NCBI GenBank assembly: GCA_013433145.1 | Contig: CM024174.1 | Location: 5,914,336-5,978,335 of the forward strand | Direction: 5' to 3' | DNA length: 64,000 nt | Source: Ascaris suum | Lineage: Eukaryota; Nematoda; Chromadorea; Rhabditida; Ascarididae | In this document: in pieces, positions 52,801 through 64,000 of the stretch | Position numbering within the stretch: position 1 is the first letter of the stretch | How the letters are laid out: every line of letters starts with the position of its first letter | Notes under the pieces: generated by a model | What the model saw: the letters and a program-made list of their open reading frames with translations, nothing else | What the model was told of the DNA's origin: nothing | Databases searched by the model: none | Made by a program: the position numbers and the translations under genes

Positions 52801-55800
52801 AGAAGAAAGGAAAATTGAAATGCTCATGGTTCACATGCAGCGAATCGAAAAATTCAAAAGGTTCTGGCAAATGCCTGAAAGACTGTGGAAAGCAAAATAG
52901 ATGACATGAAAAAAGAATTTACAACGAAGCTGTGCAGACAATCACGTAGAAAAAAATAATTACATGGAAATAAGCGATAGAATATCAAATGGCTTTCTTC
53001 AATAATTGTAGAAGAAGCCTTGTTAGAAGTGTTCTTTTCCGTTTATTGCATTTCTTTTGCGTAGGCCACCTTTTATTAAGCTCTCTCCAAGCTAGTGGTT
53101 CGTTTGGCACGTCCAGCACGGCAGTTGCGCTGGGCAACAAGAAGTAGGGGAATGGCGGGGGGGGGGGGGAGTGTGAGTTAGGAGAAGAATCGAAAAAACA
53201 AGAATTAAGGAAGTGTTTGTTGATATATTTGAGTTTCGCTATCACATGACCCCAAGTAACGCTCATAAAAATTTCAGCGAAAGATATTAACATTTGCAAT
53301 CGCGCAGAATCCTTCAAAAAATGGAAAAATCCCTTCTCTTTTCATCCTAGTTCATCGATGTCACTACTGCAGCCGTGCTCAACTGGAGCGCTTTAAATAC
53401 CTCGAGACATTAAACAAGCAACCTTAGAAGGATGAGGCTGTTTGGAATGTACTTACGTTTGGGAAATACAAACCAGTAGGCTTCGGATCCAGAAAGTTCG
53501 TATAAGGCACGACAACCGAGATGCCTCGTTTATTTGATCACTTTCCGCTCGCTTCTTACACTGGAATGAAAAGTAAGCAGGACATGACAGGAAGAAGCGG
53601 TAGCATATAACGCCACACCTGTTGCGCTCAGCCACCCAATAGTACCGCGTCATGTTGCAAGCCGTTATTAAAATTTAGTGACTTTACAGTACTACCTTAG
53701 TCTGGAATCTTCGCTTTTGAACGAGATCACCTGCTTTCGTGAAGCTGCTAAGATCGCTGTCAAGATCACTCTATGATAATCGTGTTCTCCAGAGACTTTC
53801 TTGGTTGCTTCCCTCACAGCATTCACCTGATGCTCCACAATCTGTGAATGGCAAGGGATGCCACATTGTACATCTACAGATGGAACTGCCACTTCGCACA
53901 AAGATATGTCTGAATGTTTGTCAAGGTATATGTGTGACTACAGCTGGCTCCTTCACGCTGTTGACTTTCCACTCCTCCCAGGGAACCCTGTCGGTGCAAT
54001 TTTTGCGGAGGATTCAATCGCAATACTTTAAGTGCTGAGGAATCTTCATTATTCCGCTCGGGTTCAACACAGCGAACGTACGAACATTGCCTCATTTGTT
54101 CGCCAAATGATCGAACGATGCGACATCTGTCCGCCACAAATCTCTCTTCACGTCTCTCGTCCATGTCTACTGTGACGTCTGGGTCTCTTATTCTTTCTGC
54201 TACGGAACGGACATTGCGCTCCTTCGATTATTACAACTTTTCGCTTTCGAGCAAGCCGTTCCTGCAGTTTCTGAGCCGATACGATTTCAAATCTACCCAT
54301 CCTCCTCCTTCTTTCAGTACACTGACCCGTCTAGAAACCCTTCTCAGTACTGGATATTTTTTTCGTGCACACAAATTTCGTTATTGCTATACCTGCAGAG
54401 GCAGATATTGAAGACACCTCTAGGAAACACATCCATTCTCGCTGGAACGCAATGTTTGAACTCGGCTGTGCATGCATTCTTCACCGTTCTGTAGTTTTGT
54501 GGCACTTTCTCAGTCGTCTAATCGGAGAAAGAAGTGTTTTGGCGTGGAAGGGCGCTTCAACAGTTCGGAAGGACTTTCTCGTAAAACATTTCCGTCGCCT
54601 TTAAAAACATGTGCCACCTTTCGCTCTTAAATGGCTCTCGTGCTGCATAAGGAGGAAGTAACGCAATTGGATGTGTAGGTTAAAAAAATTTTTTTTTACC
54701 CAGAAGAGGTTCCGAGAAACCAAATAAGACCTAATCGCCCATCCCGACCTTCTCTTTTTTTCTGACGGCCAGTAGTTTCATCGAGGAAAGTGGTTATACT
54801 CAAGCGAACATTAACTAAGGAACGAATGGTATAATAGCTCGATGTTTTCTTTTGCACTCTCTGCGCGACCACTTCTAAACACTTTCGCATTTCTATTTAT
54901 AAGCAGGCTCGAAATAAACTAAAGCGGTAAAATTGGTTGCAGGATGTTTTCATGCATTGAAACTGTGTCGTGTGAGCGCAGCGGAAGCAATAGAAGCGAG
55001 TCATTGATGGAGGGAGGACAAGCAGATTTGATAAATTTTGCAATTTTCAGGGGCTCTTAGTGACTACAAATGTAAAAATTTTTGGCCCAAATTATACGCG
55101 CATCAGTTCTGGGGCACACAGCACCGAAAGTCGAGCGTGCTTCCAAATAAATCCGAAATTACGTTTTTTAGCCACATCCTTCCCCTCCCCCTCCCTGCCT
55201 ACATCCATCTGTCCTAATCGATGCGTTTTTTCACTGAATAATGCCAATGCTAGATACAAATTTCACATCCAACTTTAGTTTTGCTAATTTACTTAGCTAT
55301 AATAGAATTAAAGAATTAAGGACGTGGGTGAGTGCAACATGGCCCATTCCAAAATATATCAAATTCATCACAGCTAATTTTTTTTCTGCCGCAGAAGTGC
55401 TCTTCGCCATAAGCGTCTTTTGACCGCTTTGCTGCTTCCGTGTTTAGAGCAGCAATAGCACCTACTTCGCAGTTGAATCGTGTGCTCCAAATGCAAGTTC
55501 GGCTAGCCGTCATTTATGTACAGCGAAATATCTTTCATCATTTCGACCAATTTCAATCATTCGCTATGATAGAAAACAAAGTGGCCCAATGAGAGCAGGT
55601 ATGCTGGAAAGTTTTCAGGCGCTGCTGCTAACATTAATGAATTCGCACCCATAAAATATGATTCGTTGTGTAATAATCTTACGAGCATGTTGCACAACAG
55701 TGAGAGTAGAATCTGGCTTTCCTCGGAAACCTGGACTTTCGTTTTGTTCGTTTAGGACGAATAGAAACGTTGGCGATTTGTCTTTACCGTCATGGTTTAA

Positions 55801-58800
55801 ACGAATATCTTGAGTCGATTTACAGACCTAAAATCCTAATCCAATGAGGCTTTAATACAACTTTTTTTCATGATCTTCCAATGGACCGCTCATTTCGAAT
55901 ACTTCTCTACAAATTTATTCAATTCTGTTTTTATAACATTTGTTGCTAGATCTCTGTCACTGCAAATTGGCAACAAGATAGTTTGGCCCTAGAAGCACTA
56001 ACGGGATGAGCAGTATTATTGAAGGGGGCTATTTGAAGCGTTTATGGCGATATTTTCTCGTTCGCATAGCTGGTCGTTTGAAAATATGGAATTTCGGCTA
56101 GAAACTTGAATCAAATCTATCAGTGCTAATGTTGGTGAACATGACTGCTTCTTTACTCAAAAGACTAAAAGTTTTGGCAGTATTGCGTTATTAAGCGCTT
56201 TAATTCATTTCTTTCTTTCTTTACTTTTCCAGGTTTAACCAAAGCGGCTTACCAGTGAATGGGTAAGAAAACAGACTCCTTTAGAAAATACCTGACTGAT
56301 AAGTTTCAGTCTAAAGCAATCGATTACTGTTTAATTGCAAAACCGGAGTGCATTTTATGACAAGCTGAACTCAAGTGAACTTACAGAGGAGTCTGACTCC
56401 GAAGTCGACCATCAGTAGTGCCTGCTCTATATTACGGAAAGCAACATACTCTTTTAATATGGATTGTTTTTGTTAGTAAGCAGCAAAAAGTGGAACGATT
56501 ATATGGGATCACTGATGGCACTGGCTGATCAATAGCGTTCAAGCTGATCTTCATTCTTTGCGTTGGCGATTGTGTTATTGCCTATTGCAAATGGATCGTC
56601 TAATTAATTATGTAGACCGGATACTTCCAGCCTGCTGGACACATACACGGAAGAGAATATGATTTTCAAAATTAATAACTGAAGGGATATCGCAAAAAAG
56701 AACGCCGACATCACAACGAGGGGTACCTTGCTTGATGGATGACGCTCAATAGCACTTCCTACCTCATTTTTTAATTAGAGCACCATTCAGCTTCTCTTTA
56801 TTTGCAACGGATGGTGCATCAAAACTGCGGATGACTAATCAGCAATAGGGCAGCTTAAAAACATCAACTCTGCATATGTCACCGCTTAACCCAATGTTGT
56901 GCAAAAGCGTTTTGGTTGACTTGGCAATCGGCACCATTCTCGACTGGCGCATATAACGCTGACTTTTTTTGGCGATTTTCGAAGAGATATCGCAGTTATG
57001 CTTATGAACATCAATTTCTGATATAAAAGAGCTGTTATTTCCGATCATGCCTTTTAAATTTCCTGCGAAATATGATCGCAACAAACCGCGGCAAGTGCAT
57101 AGATTAACATGAAAAAATAATCTGGAGGTGAATAAGGCTCGTTGAGCCATCGAAATTTCAGCGTTCAAGTGCCATCACTTCGTGAACGAAAGAGTTTGCA
57201 GCTAGTTGCCAGCTAGCTTGTTGACTGACCTTAAGGTCTGCATAAAATGACGCTGTTGGATACCGTGAAGTATTTTCAGGTAGTGATTCGGATAAACTCT
57301 AATTTTATGGGTTGGAAAAAAGCGGGACAAGAAGCACAATAGGTTGTAGAGTATACCAACAAAGCAGTTAATATTCCTTGATAAATAGCGCAGTGACAAT
57401 GCATAAAGATCAACTGCTATTTTATCACACAATCGAAGAGACCGAAGATTAATCAATAATGCCATTCACACAGAAGCAGTTGCGAAGAAGAAATCCCACT
57501 TGCATTGCTACTTTATGCTAGATACTGAATACATATATACTGATGAGATGATGAGTACGAACTACAACTCGAAATTTAGCACAGTTGATTACAAGATTGA
57601 ATTCCCTTTTGTGAGCGATCACCGGCATCAAACACTTTCTAAGATAGCATTATGTTTTCTTTTTGTGCATCGTATGTGTATGTCTGTCGGTATGATAGCT
57701 CAGCTTGTGTACCGCTTTGCTGGACCGAAATATAAAGGCGCACGTAATTTTTCGCCTCTTTCAGAGATATATTCATTCCTTTATTCTTTCCATGATCATA
57801 GCGCAAGTTATGCTACACTGATATTAGGATCTTTGGCTTTTATTTGATAAAAGCTGGAATCATCAAATAAGCGCAAGCAAATTAATTAGGTGCTCCGTTA
57901 TTATCAAATCCAGGTGGAGTGATAATGGCCTGAAAGCTTTTGATCAAAATCTTATCAATTAGAGCATTACAATTCACATATTCTTAACCGCTGCTTTGGG
58001 TGAGGCGATGAAGCACGATGTCATCAACTCGAAATCCATAAGATGAGACGAAACAGATGATAAGGCTGGTAATTCAACTAACTCGGAATTGACGATCCAT
58101 ACTTCACTGATGCCAAGAGAGCTGCAAGCGCATCACCTTTGACTCTTAAATGACACTGAAGAGAGCAAATATAAAGAACTGGGTAAAGTGTTGATTTTCA
58201 TGTTCTTTTGTTTAAAAGAGATATCTGTTATGTTTATGGTGCATTTGCCAAAATAAAAGTGAGATCGCAGTTTATGCGAAAAGTGCACAAACGAAATTAA
58301 AATTGATTAATTTATAGGTGATAATCGCGGTTATTTATATCTTTACAATATGTTCTACGGCTATGCAAACAAATGAACAGGTAAGCGAATATCAACATAT
58401 ACGTTAGAGTACGTTGTAAGAGTTGTTAATGTACCTTAAAAGAATGGCCAATCTCTTTCGCATGGACACCTCCTTTAATTGCGAACCCGTGAAGAACTGC
58501 ATGATAAGTCGTTGGTGCAAAATTGATTCTTAGGAAGTCATCACTATGTGAACGTCATTCACAGCAGAAGTTTATCGTCATATTTGAGAAGACACTATTT
58601 CCTTTGGGCACCAGAAAAAGTCCACAAACAAGTACTTGAGCTGCCTGAGGATTATGGCTTCGGATAGGCGATTTCATATACAAGGTGTAGTATTGCTAAA
58701 GTGATTAGTTCTAAGGATGCAACGTTTTGCGTTGAGCACTCAAAAATGTGAAGATGAAGGCAGTCGACTCAAAATATGTTTACCTGCTAATAAGGTCTAT

Positions 58801-61294
58801 TGAATGTAGAAAAGTGATGACTTCCGTCGAATAATTAATGCATTCCAGGTTTCTTGTTGCAGACTCGACGTATTCTGGGCGCAGTGCTGACAATTATTCC
58901 TGACGAGAATGCTGATCTCGATCGTTTCCAGGTTATTATGATTAATGACACATTCAATGTTGACCTATTCGAAACATAAGTGCCTCTAGATATATTCATG
59001 ATAGCTTTTTGCACACAACAAAGGAATTCGGGGGGAGGGAGGGGACTAACCGGGCATTCGAGAAATTTTTGAGGGTAAACGCAACGAAGAATCTTTCATT
59101 CTTTGTGTATACATCTGACTGTTCACGATTTAACGTTTTCGAGGTCTCTCCAACCTCTTCTTCTTGTTTCGTTCAGGTGTTCAATCATGGTTCACCTTTT
59201 TCTTGCATGTAATCCTCTGCTGTCATCCGACATCGATGTCTTCATCATACTGCTTGTTGCAATTTTTTGTGGATTGAAGTTCCTGGAAATCTTGCAACTT
59301 CGTCCTATCTAGTGAATCACCTCCTCGCCATCGATATAATCGCCTACAATGAAGCAGTAATGCACTTTTCTGCAACAGAGCTATTTTATTGTATAAAGTC
59401 GTGAAATGGAAATGACAAAAAAATGAAACTTAGCATCATCTGCAAAATCCGTCGTTCTTTTTTTTTATTTCAAGAGCAAATAAGAATGAAAAAAAACCGT
59501 TGGGTTTCTTCGCTAAATGCTAATCACAAATTCGAGAGCTACGAGGCGGAATAACTGAGTTTGTGTAACAATCATGCGGAAACATAGGTGGCAGCAAAGC
59601 TAGTGAACCGTAAAACTGCATGGAACAGACCATATAAAGTAATTGAATTACGCGTAGTTTTGTGCGGCTTGCGTTGGTCCAAAGTAATTGTGGTCGTGAA
59701 AACCGAATCAGACTTTATTTCAATTTGTTTGCTCCAATCTGGAAGGATTCCAAGAGCAAATAGAGTGGGATTGGAGGCAGTGAAAACAGTACTCAAGTTT
59801 GAATCATGCAACAGTTTAAAATGTTCAAAGCAGGCCATGCTGATTTTCAAGCTTAAATCGAGGTATAACGCTGAATGAGGCTGATAATACTACGACACAG
59901 TGTTTCATATAAGATTAGCGATTTAGATCGGAAATAGAAATGTAAGGAGATTTTTTCATTCGTTCCTTTTTATTTATGTTCACCGTTCACCGTATTTCAA
60001 TGGGCGATCTTATCCAATGATCTCACGGAACTCATGTGAAGGAAGTCATTAAGTGTAGAGAGATAGATAGGAGTTTAAAACGCAACCTTCGAAAAAAACG
60101 CAAAAGTAACAATGCAAAACTGATCGTTTTTTTTTCATTAATGAAGTGATACCTATGCTTTTCGTTTGAGTTGCACACAACTGTTGACTTCAAAGCAAAA
60201 AAAAAGCTCGAAGAGTCAATGTGCGCACAGTTAGATCACCTATTATTCTTCTCAGAGACAAAAGAGAATCACCGAAGAAATTCCAATACTAAAAAGACCT
60301 AATATGAAGAACCATTAATGAAGCTCTTTGTTTCAAGAACTTTGCTTCCATCTGCTGAAGATCGATTAGTTGGTGATATCTGTCAGATGCTATCAAGATA
60401 TGTTAGGAAATGCATAACATGAATGAAATTTCAGATCGCATGTTTCGTACATAAGATGTCAACACAATACATGTGGGGGATGACCGTTTGGAGAGCATTT
60501 CCGCTGGAGAGGACAACCTTTTTCACGGTTAATTTCATGATTCGGTAGCACTGATGATGAAACATTCCGTGAAGCTCACACAGTTCATTTAACCAAAGAA
60601 AGAACGAAAGATGAGTGGAAAAAATTGCAGCAGATTATCAATTTTTCACTGTGAACACCACTATTTTTCAATTCCCGCACATTAAAAATAAAAGGTTGCC
60701 AAACTATCATTTTTAACGGTTACATCCAAAGGGGTCTGCGGATAGTCAACCGTTTGATGTGCAATTGACCATGATCGCAAACGCACGCATCAGTGCTTCC
60801 AAAAGTTTTATCGATGGAAAGTGACTAAATTGAATTTTCGAATTTCGGTAGTTGATGGCGAAGTCATGCCGATAACGGATATTACTTTGCTCCGAAAAAG
60901 TCAGCATCTACCTTGGGCCAACTCGTTCCACAACTAACCACTTCGTTTACACTGAGGCGTCTTGTCGAAGATTTCTATTTCACTGGAGCGCTAATTCGGT
61001 TTCACATTAACACTAAGTAGGAAGCGATTAAGAAGAGGATGTGGGGATGAGAATTTATATACGTTTCTTGTTCTCGGCTCTTCTCCCTCCTTCACCTAAC
61101 CGCTCCCTCCCCTCCTTGTATCACTTAGTCATCCCGAAAACGTTTCTGAAACTTGGTCGTGCTATTTGATGATCATGTTTCTATTTCAGCTCGTAAGCGT
61201 TATCATAACCTATTCCTTTCTCCTGCTCAAACTCAAAGACAATCCAGCGGTGAGCCCGATACGGCGAAATTTACTTGCCAACTCTACTTTGTGA
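40814..61294 (+). CDS. egl-47: EGL-47-like gustatory-receptor-family 7TM protein, with a frameshift in exon 4
   Basis: Family of C. elegans EGL-47, GUR-3 and the photoreceptor LITE-1; EGL-47 signals through Go to inhibit egg laying. Exons: 40814-41158, 42998-43168, 43894-44093, 49415-49627, 50813-50916, 51185-51284, 58318-58380, 58863-58931, 60435-60527, 61190-61294 (TGA 61292). All phases agree except across exon 4, which is one nucleotide short; otherwise about 487 residues. Hydrophilic N terminus (DDEESSVESEEF), then TM helices: RGLSIVLFALRLLCFYP, SIVLFNIALLVIFLNAYL, INVVVVICLFVLRV, FAFLLIIVIAFAAPFALRVF, TDVSFILVPLLTVWNVVPW, ILFSLAWSLVILSLTIYF, QVIIAVIYIFTICSTAM and VSVIITYSFLLLKLK (the family's terminal TY motif). 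The ATG at 40814 is the first in frame; 5' exons are likely. Introns total over 19 kb, two exceeding 5 kb. Downstream of fshr-1, as in C. elegans. Confidence 0.85.
41478..41542 (+). ncRNA. 65-nt near-perfect hairpin in egl-47 intron 1
   Basis: Arms 41478-41506 and 41514-41542 pair over 29 bp with one T/C difference that is a G-U pair in RNA; the loop is 7 nt (cagttca). The arm contains gccttggtagatgccacact. Size resembles a pre-miRNA, but perfect pairing and the tight loop also fit a small fold-back element or endogenous hairpin RNA. It lies on the sense strand of the host intron, about 320 bp after the donor. Class uncertain; the hairpin itself is certain. Confidence 0.5.
42703..42733 (-). 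repeat. C-rich tract; quadruplex motif on the minus strand
   Basis: Five CCC runs with loops of 2, 3, 5 and 6 nt, about 265 bp before egl-47 exon 2. The complementary strand can form a G-quadruplex. Confidence 0.55.
48734..48762 (+). repeat. G-quadruplex-type motif in egl-47 intron 3
   Basis: Five G runs of three or four separated by loops of 8, 1, 2 and 1 nt. On the sense strand of the host intron, so it could form in the pre-mRNA. Confidence 0.6.
49112..49147. repeat. 15-bp perfect inverted repeat in egl-47 intron 3
   Basis: ttacatctctgaagt and acttcagagatgtaa are separated by 6 nt (cgttat). It lies about 270 bp before the frameshifted exon 4. Too short for a typical miRNA precursor; it could be a recursive structure or a remnant of a fold-back element. 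Confidence 0.8.
49415..49627 (+). other. egl-47: egl-47 exon 4 with apparent 1-nt frameshift
   Basis: Entering in the phase set by exon 3 gives a clear membrane helix, RFFVHWLTDVSFILVPLLTV then WNVVPW, but this frame stops at TAG (about 49538). The frame that joins exon 5 reads YYELCNRVVRSWCCLLARSL then RREHHQRH... into EAIGNLFNP. Both halves look like parts of one receptor, and the exon is 213 nt where the flanking phases need 214. The switch most likely falls near 49484-49495, at VVP/LVYYE. Confidence 0.75.
50234..50455 (+). repeat. Poly-T run and TTTA-rich low-complexity block in egl-47 intron 4
   Basis: A run of about 19 T starts near 50234, followed from about 50395 by irregular ttta/attt units. 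Poly-T length is assembly-sensitive. No coding potential. Confidence 0.7.
52583..52900 (+). CDS. Nested small basic protein, unrecognised (105 aa)
   Basis: The frame begins MLQQIKHFARPNLRTRKEKW and runs through VTEVLVPVTADVIPRTPPRL to a helical charged C terminus (ARNYEEIFQHHLQEERKIEM, then ...FWQMPERLWKAK) and TAG. A possible trans-splice or cis acceptor (gatccatag) lies 13 nt before the ATG. The basic, Arg-rich, acid-poor N terminus could be a mitochondrial targeting sequence, and the length and composition suggest a small mitochondrial or ribosome-associated protein; this is inference and I do not recognise the family. Same strand as the host gene. It could instead be a retrocopy of an intron-containing gene, since no intron is needed to read it. 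Confidence 0.5.
   Translation: MLQQIKHFARPNLRTRKEKWVTEVLVPVTADVIPRTPPRLPATLKERVLKAFLARNHSGAARNYEEIFQHHLQEERKIEMLMVHMQRIEKFKRFWQMPERLWKAK
53692..54604. other. Stretch open on both strands, origin unknown
   Basis: Overlapping frames on plus (53739-54038, 54118-54411, 54365-54604) and minus (53692-53901, 53874-54164) make this about 0.9 kb unusually stop-poor and GC-richer than the surrounding intron. The minus frame contains EERFVADRCRIVRSFGEQMR and, after a frame change, HSQIVEHQVNAVREATKKVS. These could be decayed exons of a transposon or pseudogene on the minus strand. No family recognised. Confidence 0.3.
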
Positions 61295-63282
61295 TCTTTT
61301 TGTGCCAGTTTCACCGAAGAGTGCAGAAAACATTCGTATGAATTATTACTCCGACAGGGTGAGGCCGATGATCATCTCTGACTTACAAATGCCACAAAAA
61401 AATGTTTGGTATCTCCGATTTCATTGCAGTTCCATTTTCAAAGCGATTATTGATGCGTAGTAAATCAGAAAGCAACAAAAATTAAAGAACACGTCAACTC
61501 AGATTCAAAGTAATGAAACCGTTGGACAATACTGGAAAAGTAATCGGTCTCACCACATCAGAAGAGAAGATAATCATATTGTATAAAATCGTGTGCGATG
61601 GTAACTCCATTACTTCCAACATGCATGAAAATTGACGGCTCAGAAGGTTGCTACTTGTTGCTTTTGCGCGTTGGCGTCGAAGTGCTCATATTCTGAACCA
61701 CGTAGCTAAGCTCCAGCTTGTCATACGTTCCAGTTATTGGGCTCCAAACAGGGTCTTGTAGGCGCGATTTCAACGACTACCTTCCGTGTCATATTCCGCC
61801 TTCATCAGTATCATGAGGTAAATTAAAGTTGTGAAGGAGCATGTGAACTCAGAACAGTCAACTAAAGCAAAAAGTCGTCAAGCAAGCGAGTTTAGAATTC
61901 TCCTTTTAATGACGAAGAATAAGGAGTAAAATTTTTATGAACGCTGAAAAAAAACGAATATCAGCAGCAGAAATCACCCATCACGAGCACCACAATGGTC
62001 ATTATTTTTCGATGCTTCAGCAAATTCCTATTTGCAACCGGCATATCACAGCGTGCGAAGGTTAGGCTGAATACGCTGAAGAGACAAATGCATCTTTCAG
62101 CAACAGTTTTTTGATTCTACTGCAAAAATTCACACAAACCATGTGGTTATTGAAGAGCGGCTTAGGCTAAAACGGTGTTGGCGGAAAGTTTGCTTCCTTT
62201 ATAGTTGAATAAATTTCCAGAAGCACTGAGCTGGTTGGTGACTTTGAGCTTTCAATCTAAGTGGCACAATCGACTTCAAGTATTGGCAATAAAAACATCG
62301 AAAATTTTTTTAATTCTTCGGAAAAAGATTTTGCTCATAGACAAGAAAACTCCCTGAAACTGCAGCAACACGAACACTGAAAACTCCAGACGGCAATATA
62401 ATAAGCAAAAAAACTGTCATACAAAATTTGTGTTTTCATTGCGTCAGTGCATTTATTGAATTCACGCAAAATGCAGTATAGTGCTAAATAAAGACTTTAT
62501 TTATTTGATATCGGTTATACGGCATCAAACTGTAATTATTTCTCGATGTCAGGTGATTATATTTTCATTCCGCAACAGTTCAAACAGCGCTTGAAACTGC
62601 ATTTCGATCAAACACAGATCTCAGCAATTAGTTGGTAAATTTATGCAATACAGAGGAAGCACATTTATTATGAATTTGAACGCATTGATTTTGACAAATA
62701 ATACATACCAATTTCAAACCGCAAATACTCGAAAATATTAATGATATCGATGAATACTCTATGAAAATTTTGCAACATTGAGCACGAAACATGCGAAGAG
62801 GAACGAATCTCATTGACTTAACAAATGTAAATAAGCAAAAAGCGCCAAGTTCACGAGATGTCATACGATCATGAGCGAAATTCAAGTCAATTCAAGGATG
62901 GAAAGAAAAAGACGGCCCTTGTAGCTACACTTTTGAGTGCTCCAGAGAATATCTGGAGTTCGAATGATGCGTGACGCCATTTTCTCTTCCTCTTGCATCT
63001 CTTCCCTCATACCCCCCCCCCCTCTCCCCCAACACCCCTCAAAGGAAATCTACAGCCAATGACTGAAAACCATATTTGAAAAGTGGACGCCATATGAATG
63101 CGTTCTTCGATTATTAGAAGTAAAAATATTGTTCAGTCGGTCTCGATTTGCCCTTTTTTTTTGCACAAATCTCGTCACACTGATGAATAATGTTTGACTG
63201 TTCGTTTTCTAAGATGTTATTCCTCACAAAAGTTTTTCTTCAGCGAGTGCCAATTTCATTTTAAAAATATTTGCAATGAACT
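61295..63282. other. Intergenic spacer after egl-47, no gene seen
   Basis: About 2 kb between the convergent stops of egl-47 and the minus-strand terminal exon at 63283. Open frames at 61153-61460 are shadows of the last egl-47 exon; the minus frame 62628-62885 has no coding character. A C-rich tract is at 63007-63040. Confidence 0.5.
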
Positions 63283-63515
63283 TTACACGAAGTATTCATA
63301 ACTGAAAACGACGAAGAGAAAAATGACACGAATTAATGGATCGATGAAGTGAGACGATCGAATAGATGCGTTTTCAATATTTGATGGCTGTGTGTTTTCT
63401 TCGATCACACTGTGTGCTGCCACCTTACTAACATTTATTTTTTCGTCGATTTTATCCTCTTCTTTAGCGATTTGTCTCAGTTCTTTCTTTCTCGCCTTCT
63501 CAGGCTCTGACGAAT
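63283..63515 (-). CDS. 3'-terminal exon of a minus-strand gene, possibly a Cys-loop channel (partial)
   Basis: An acceptor (gttatttttag on the minus strand) precedes two nucleotides and 77 codons to TAA at 63285-63283. The first part is highly charged (SSEPEKARKKELRQIAKEED, then KIDEKI), followed by a polar linker and a C-terminal hydrophobic segment (SHFIDPLIRVIFLFVVFSYE then YFV). A long charged loop followed by I-D-x-x-x-R-x-x-F and an aromatic helix near the C terminus is the arrangement of the M3-M4 loop and M4 helix in anion-type Cys-loop receptors. A tail-anchored protein is the alternative. Upstream exons lie beyond 63.6 kb or outside the window. Confidence 0.4.
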
Positions 63516-64000
63516 CTAAAAATAACAAAATTTTTGGAGCGATTTCTCTTCGTTGACAACACTGCAGACTCTATAGAGAATCGCAGCTACTTAAGTTTTT
63601 TGTCGATTCTTCTACTGAATAGAATATCAAATACGACTTTATGCGGCGAGCAGAAAACAAATGGCTTGCAATATTTTCTCGACATTATTGGCTATTCATC
63701 TAAAATTAAACGAATGGAAACGGTTGGCAAGAGATGCATCTCCACTCATACTTAAGAAGAAAAGGCGAATATTATATTTAATGAGCACCGAAATATTTGA
63801 TCCAAACTCATGTTTGTCCCGTATTTGGAAAAACTGGAGCTCAGAATTGCCTTGAAGTAGCAGATGACTCGAAAGATGGGGATTTCTTAACCTAATTTAT
63901 TTATTTCATCTACAAATAAGTATTGTCTTTGAATATATTGCAAAAAACTCCAAACAAGTACTTAGAAAATAAACATTTGTCTTCCTTTCAGCAGTTGTTT
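63516..64000. other. Right edge, no supported exon
   Basis: Presumably an intron of the minus-strand gene whose last exon is 63283-63515. Two overlapping plus-strand frames (63534-63755, 63661-63855) have Lys/Arg-rich stretches but no splice or start context that I can support. Confidence 0.35.

Larger units (their letters stand above)
51285..58317 (+). other. egl-47: 7-kb egl-47 intron 6 containing other open frames
   Basis: Phase-0 intron from gtattc to ttatag, between the TM6-entry exon (KVRFTLAWGSLQ) and VIIAVIYIFTIC. It contains a coding-looking 105-codon ORF at 52583-52900 and a stretch at 53692-54604 open on both strands. The rest (ORFs at 56839-57168, 57202-57465 and 57500-57847) is unsupported. 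Confidence 0.7.

Noticed and set aside
56839..57847. Three open frames of 87-115 codons in the large egl-47 intron
   Set aside because: No recognisable sequence, no clear splice or start context, and composition like the surrounding intron.
1..64000. tRNA, rRNA, CRISPR, intact transposase or reverse transcriptase
   Set aside because: No cloverleaf with A/B boxes, no rRNA-like conserved stretch, no regular spacer array, and no recognisable transposase or RT motifs were seen on either strand.

Overview
The window looks like a piece of a nematode nuclear genome, probably clade V (Caenorhabditis/strongylid side). It is AT-rich and gene-sparse. Introns mostly end in TTTCAG-type acceptors, homopolymer C/G and polypurine tracts are common, and two neighbouring genes are best read as orthologues of C. 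elegans fshr-1 (C50H2.1) and egl-47 (C50H2.2), which are also adjacent there. Gene identities come from recognising the translated exons; no database search was run. Gene models were built by hand, joining exons only where splice sites and reading phase agree.

Layout. (1) 751-921, plus strand: last exon of an unrecognised gene entering from the left. (2) 2105-9767, minus strand: a complete 11-exon gene for a 539-residue C12orf4/FERRY3-like protein, convergent with (1). (3) 9768-20398: about 10.6 kb with no supported exon, holding a near-identical 91/94-bp duplication and G-rich tracts; the first exon(s) of fshr-1 should lie here. (4) 20399-33310, plus strand: fshr-1, a leucine-rich-repeat glycoprotein-hormone-type GPCR, in 14 recognised exons (about 750 residues; signal-peptide exon not found). 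(5) 33311-40813: about 7.5 kb with a few candidate exons. (6) 40814-61294, plus strand: egl-47-like gustatory-receptor-family 7TM protein in 10 exons with very long introns; one exon carries an apparent 1-nt frameshift. Its first intron has a 65-nt near-perfect hairpin, and its 7-kb sixth intron holds a nested 105-codon ORF. (7) 63283-63515, minus strand: last exon of a gene entering from the right, ending in a hydrophobic segment like the fourth transmembrane helix of Cys-loop channels.

The genes do not form an operon (strands alternate and spacing is in kilobases). The two receptors share chromosomal neighbourhood and a G-protein theme: FSHR-1 homologues act in stress, immunity and neuromuscular signalling, and EGL-47 homologues dampen egg-laying motor output. 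Splicing signals are the most unusual sequence-level feature: one GC-AG intron, three successive AAG acceptors in fshr-1, and three GTTCGT donors in the FERRY3-like gene. No CRISPR array, rRNA, tRNA, intact transposon or viral gene was found.
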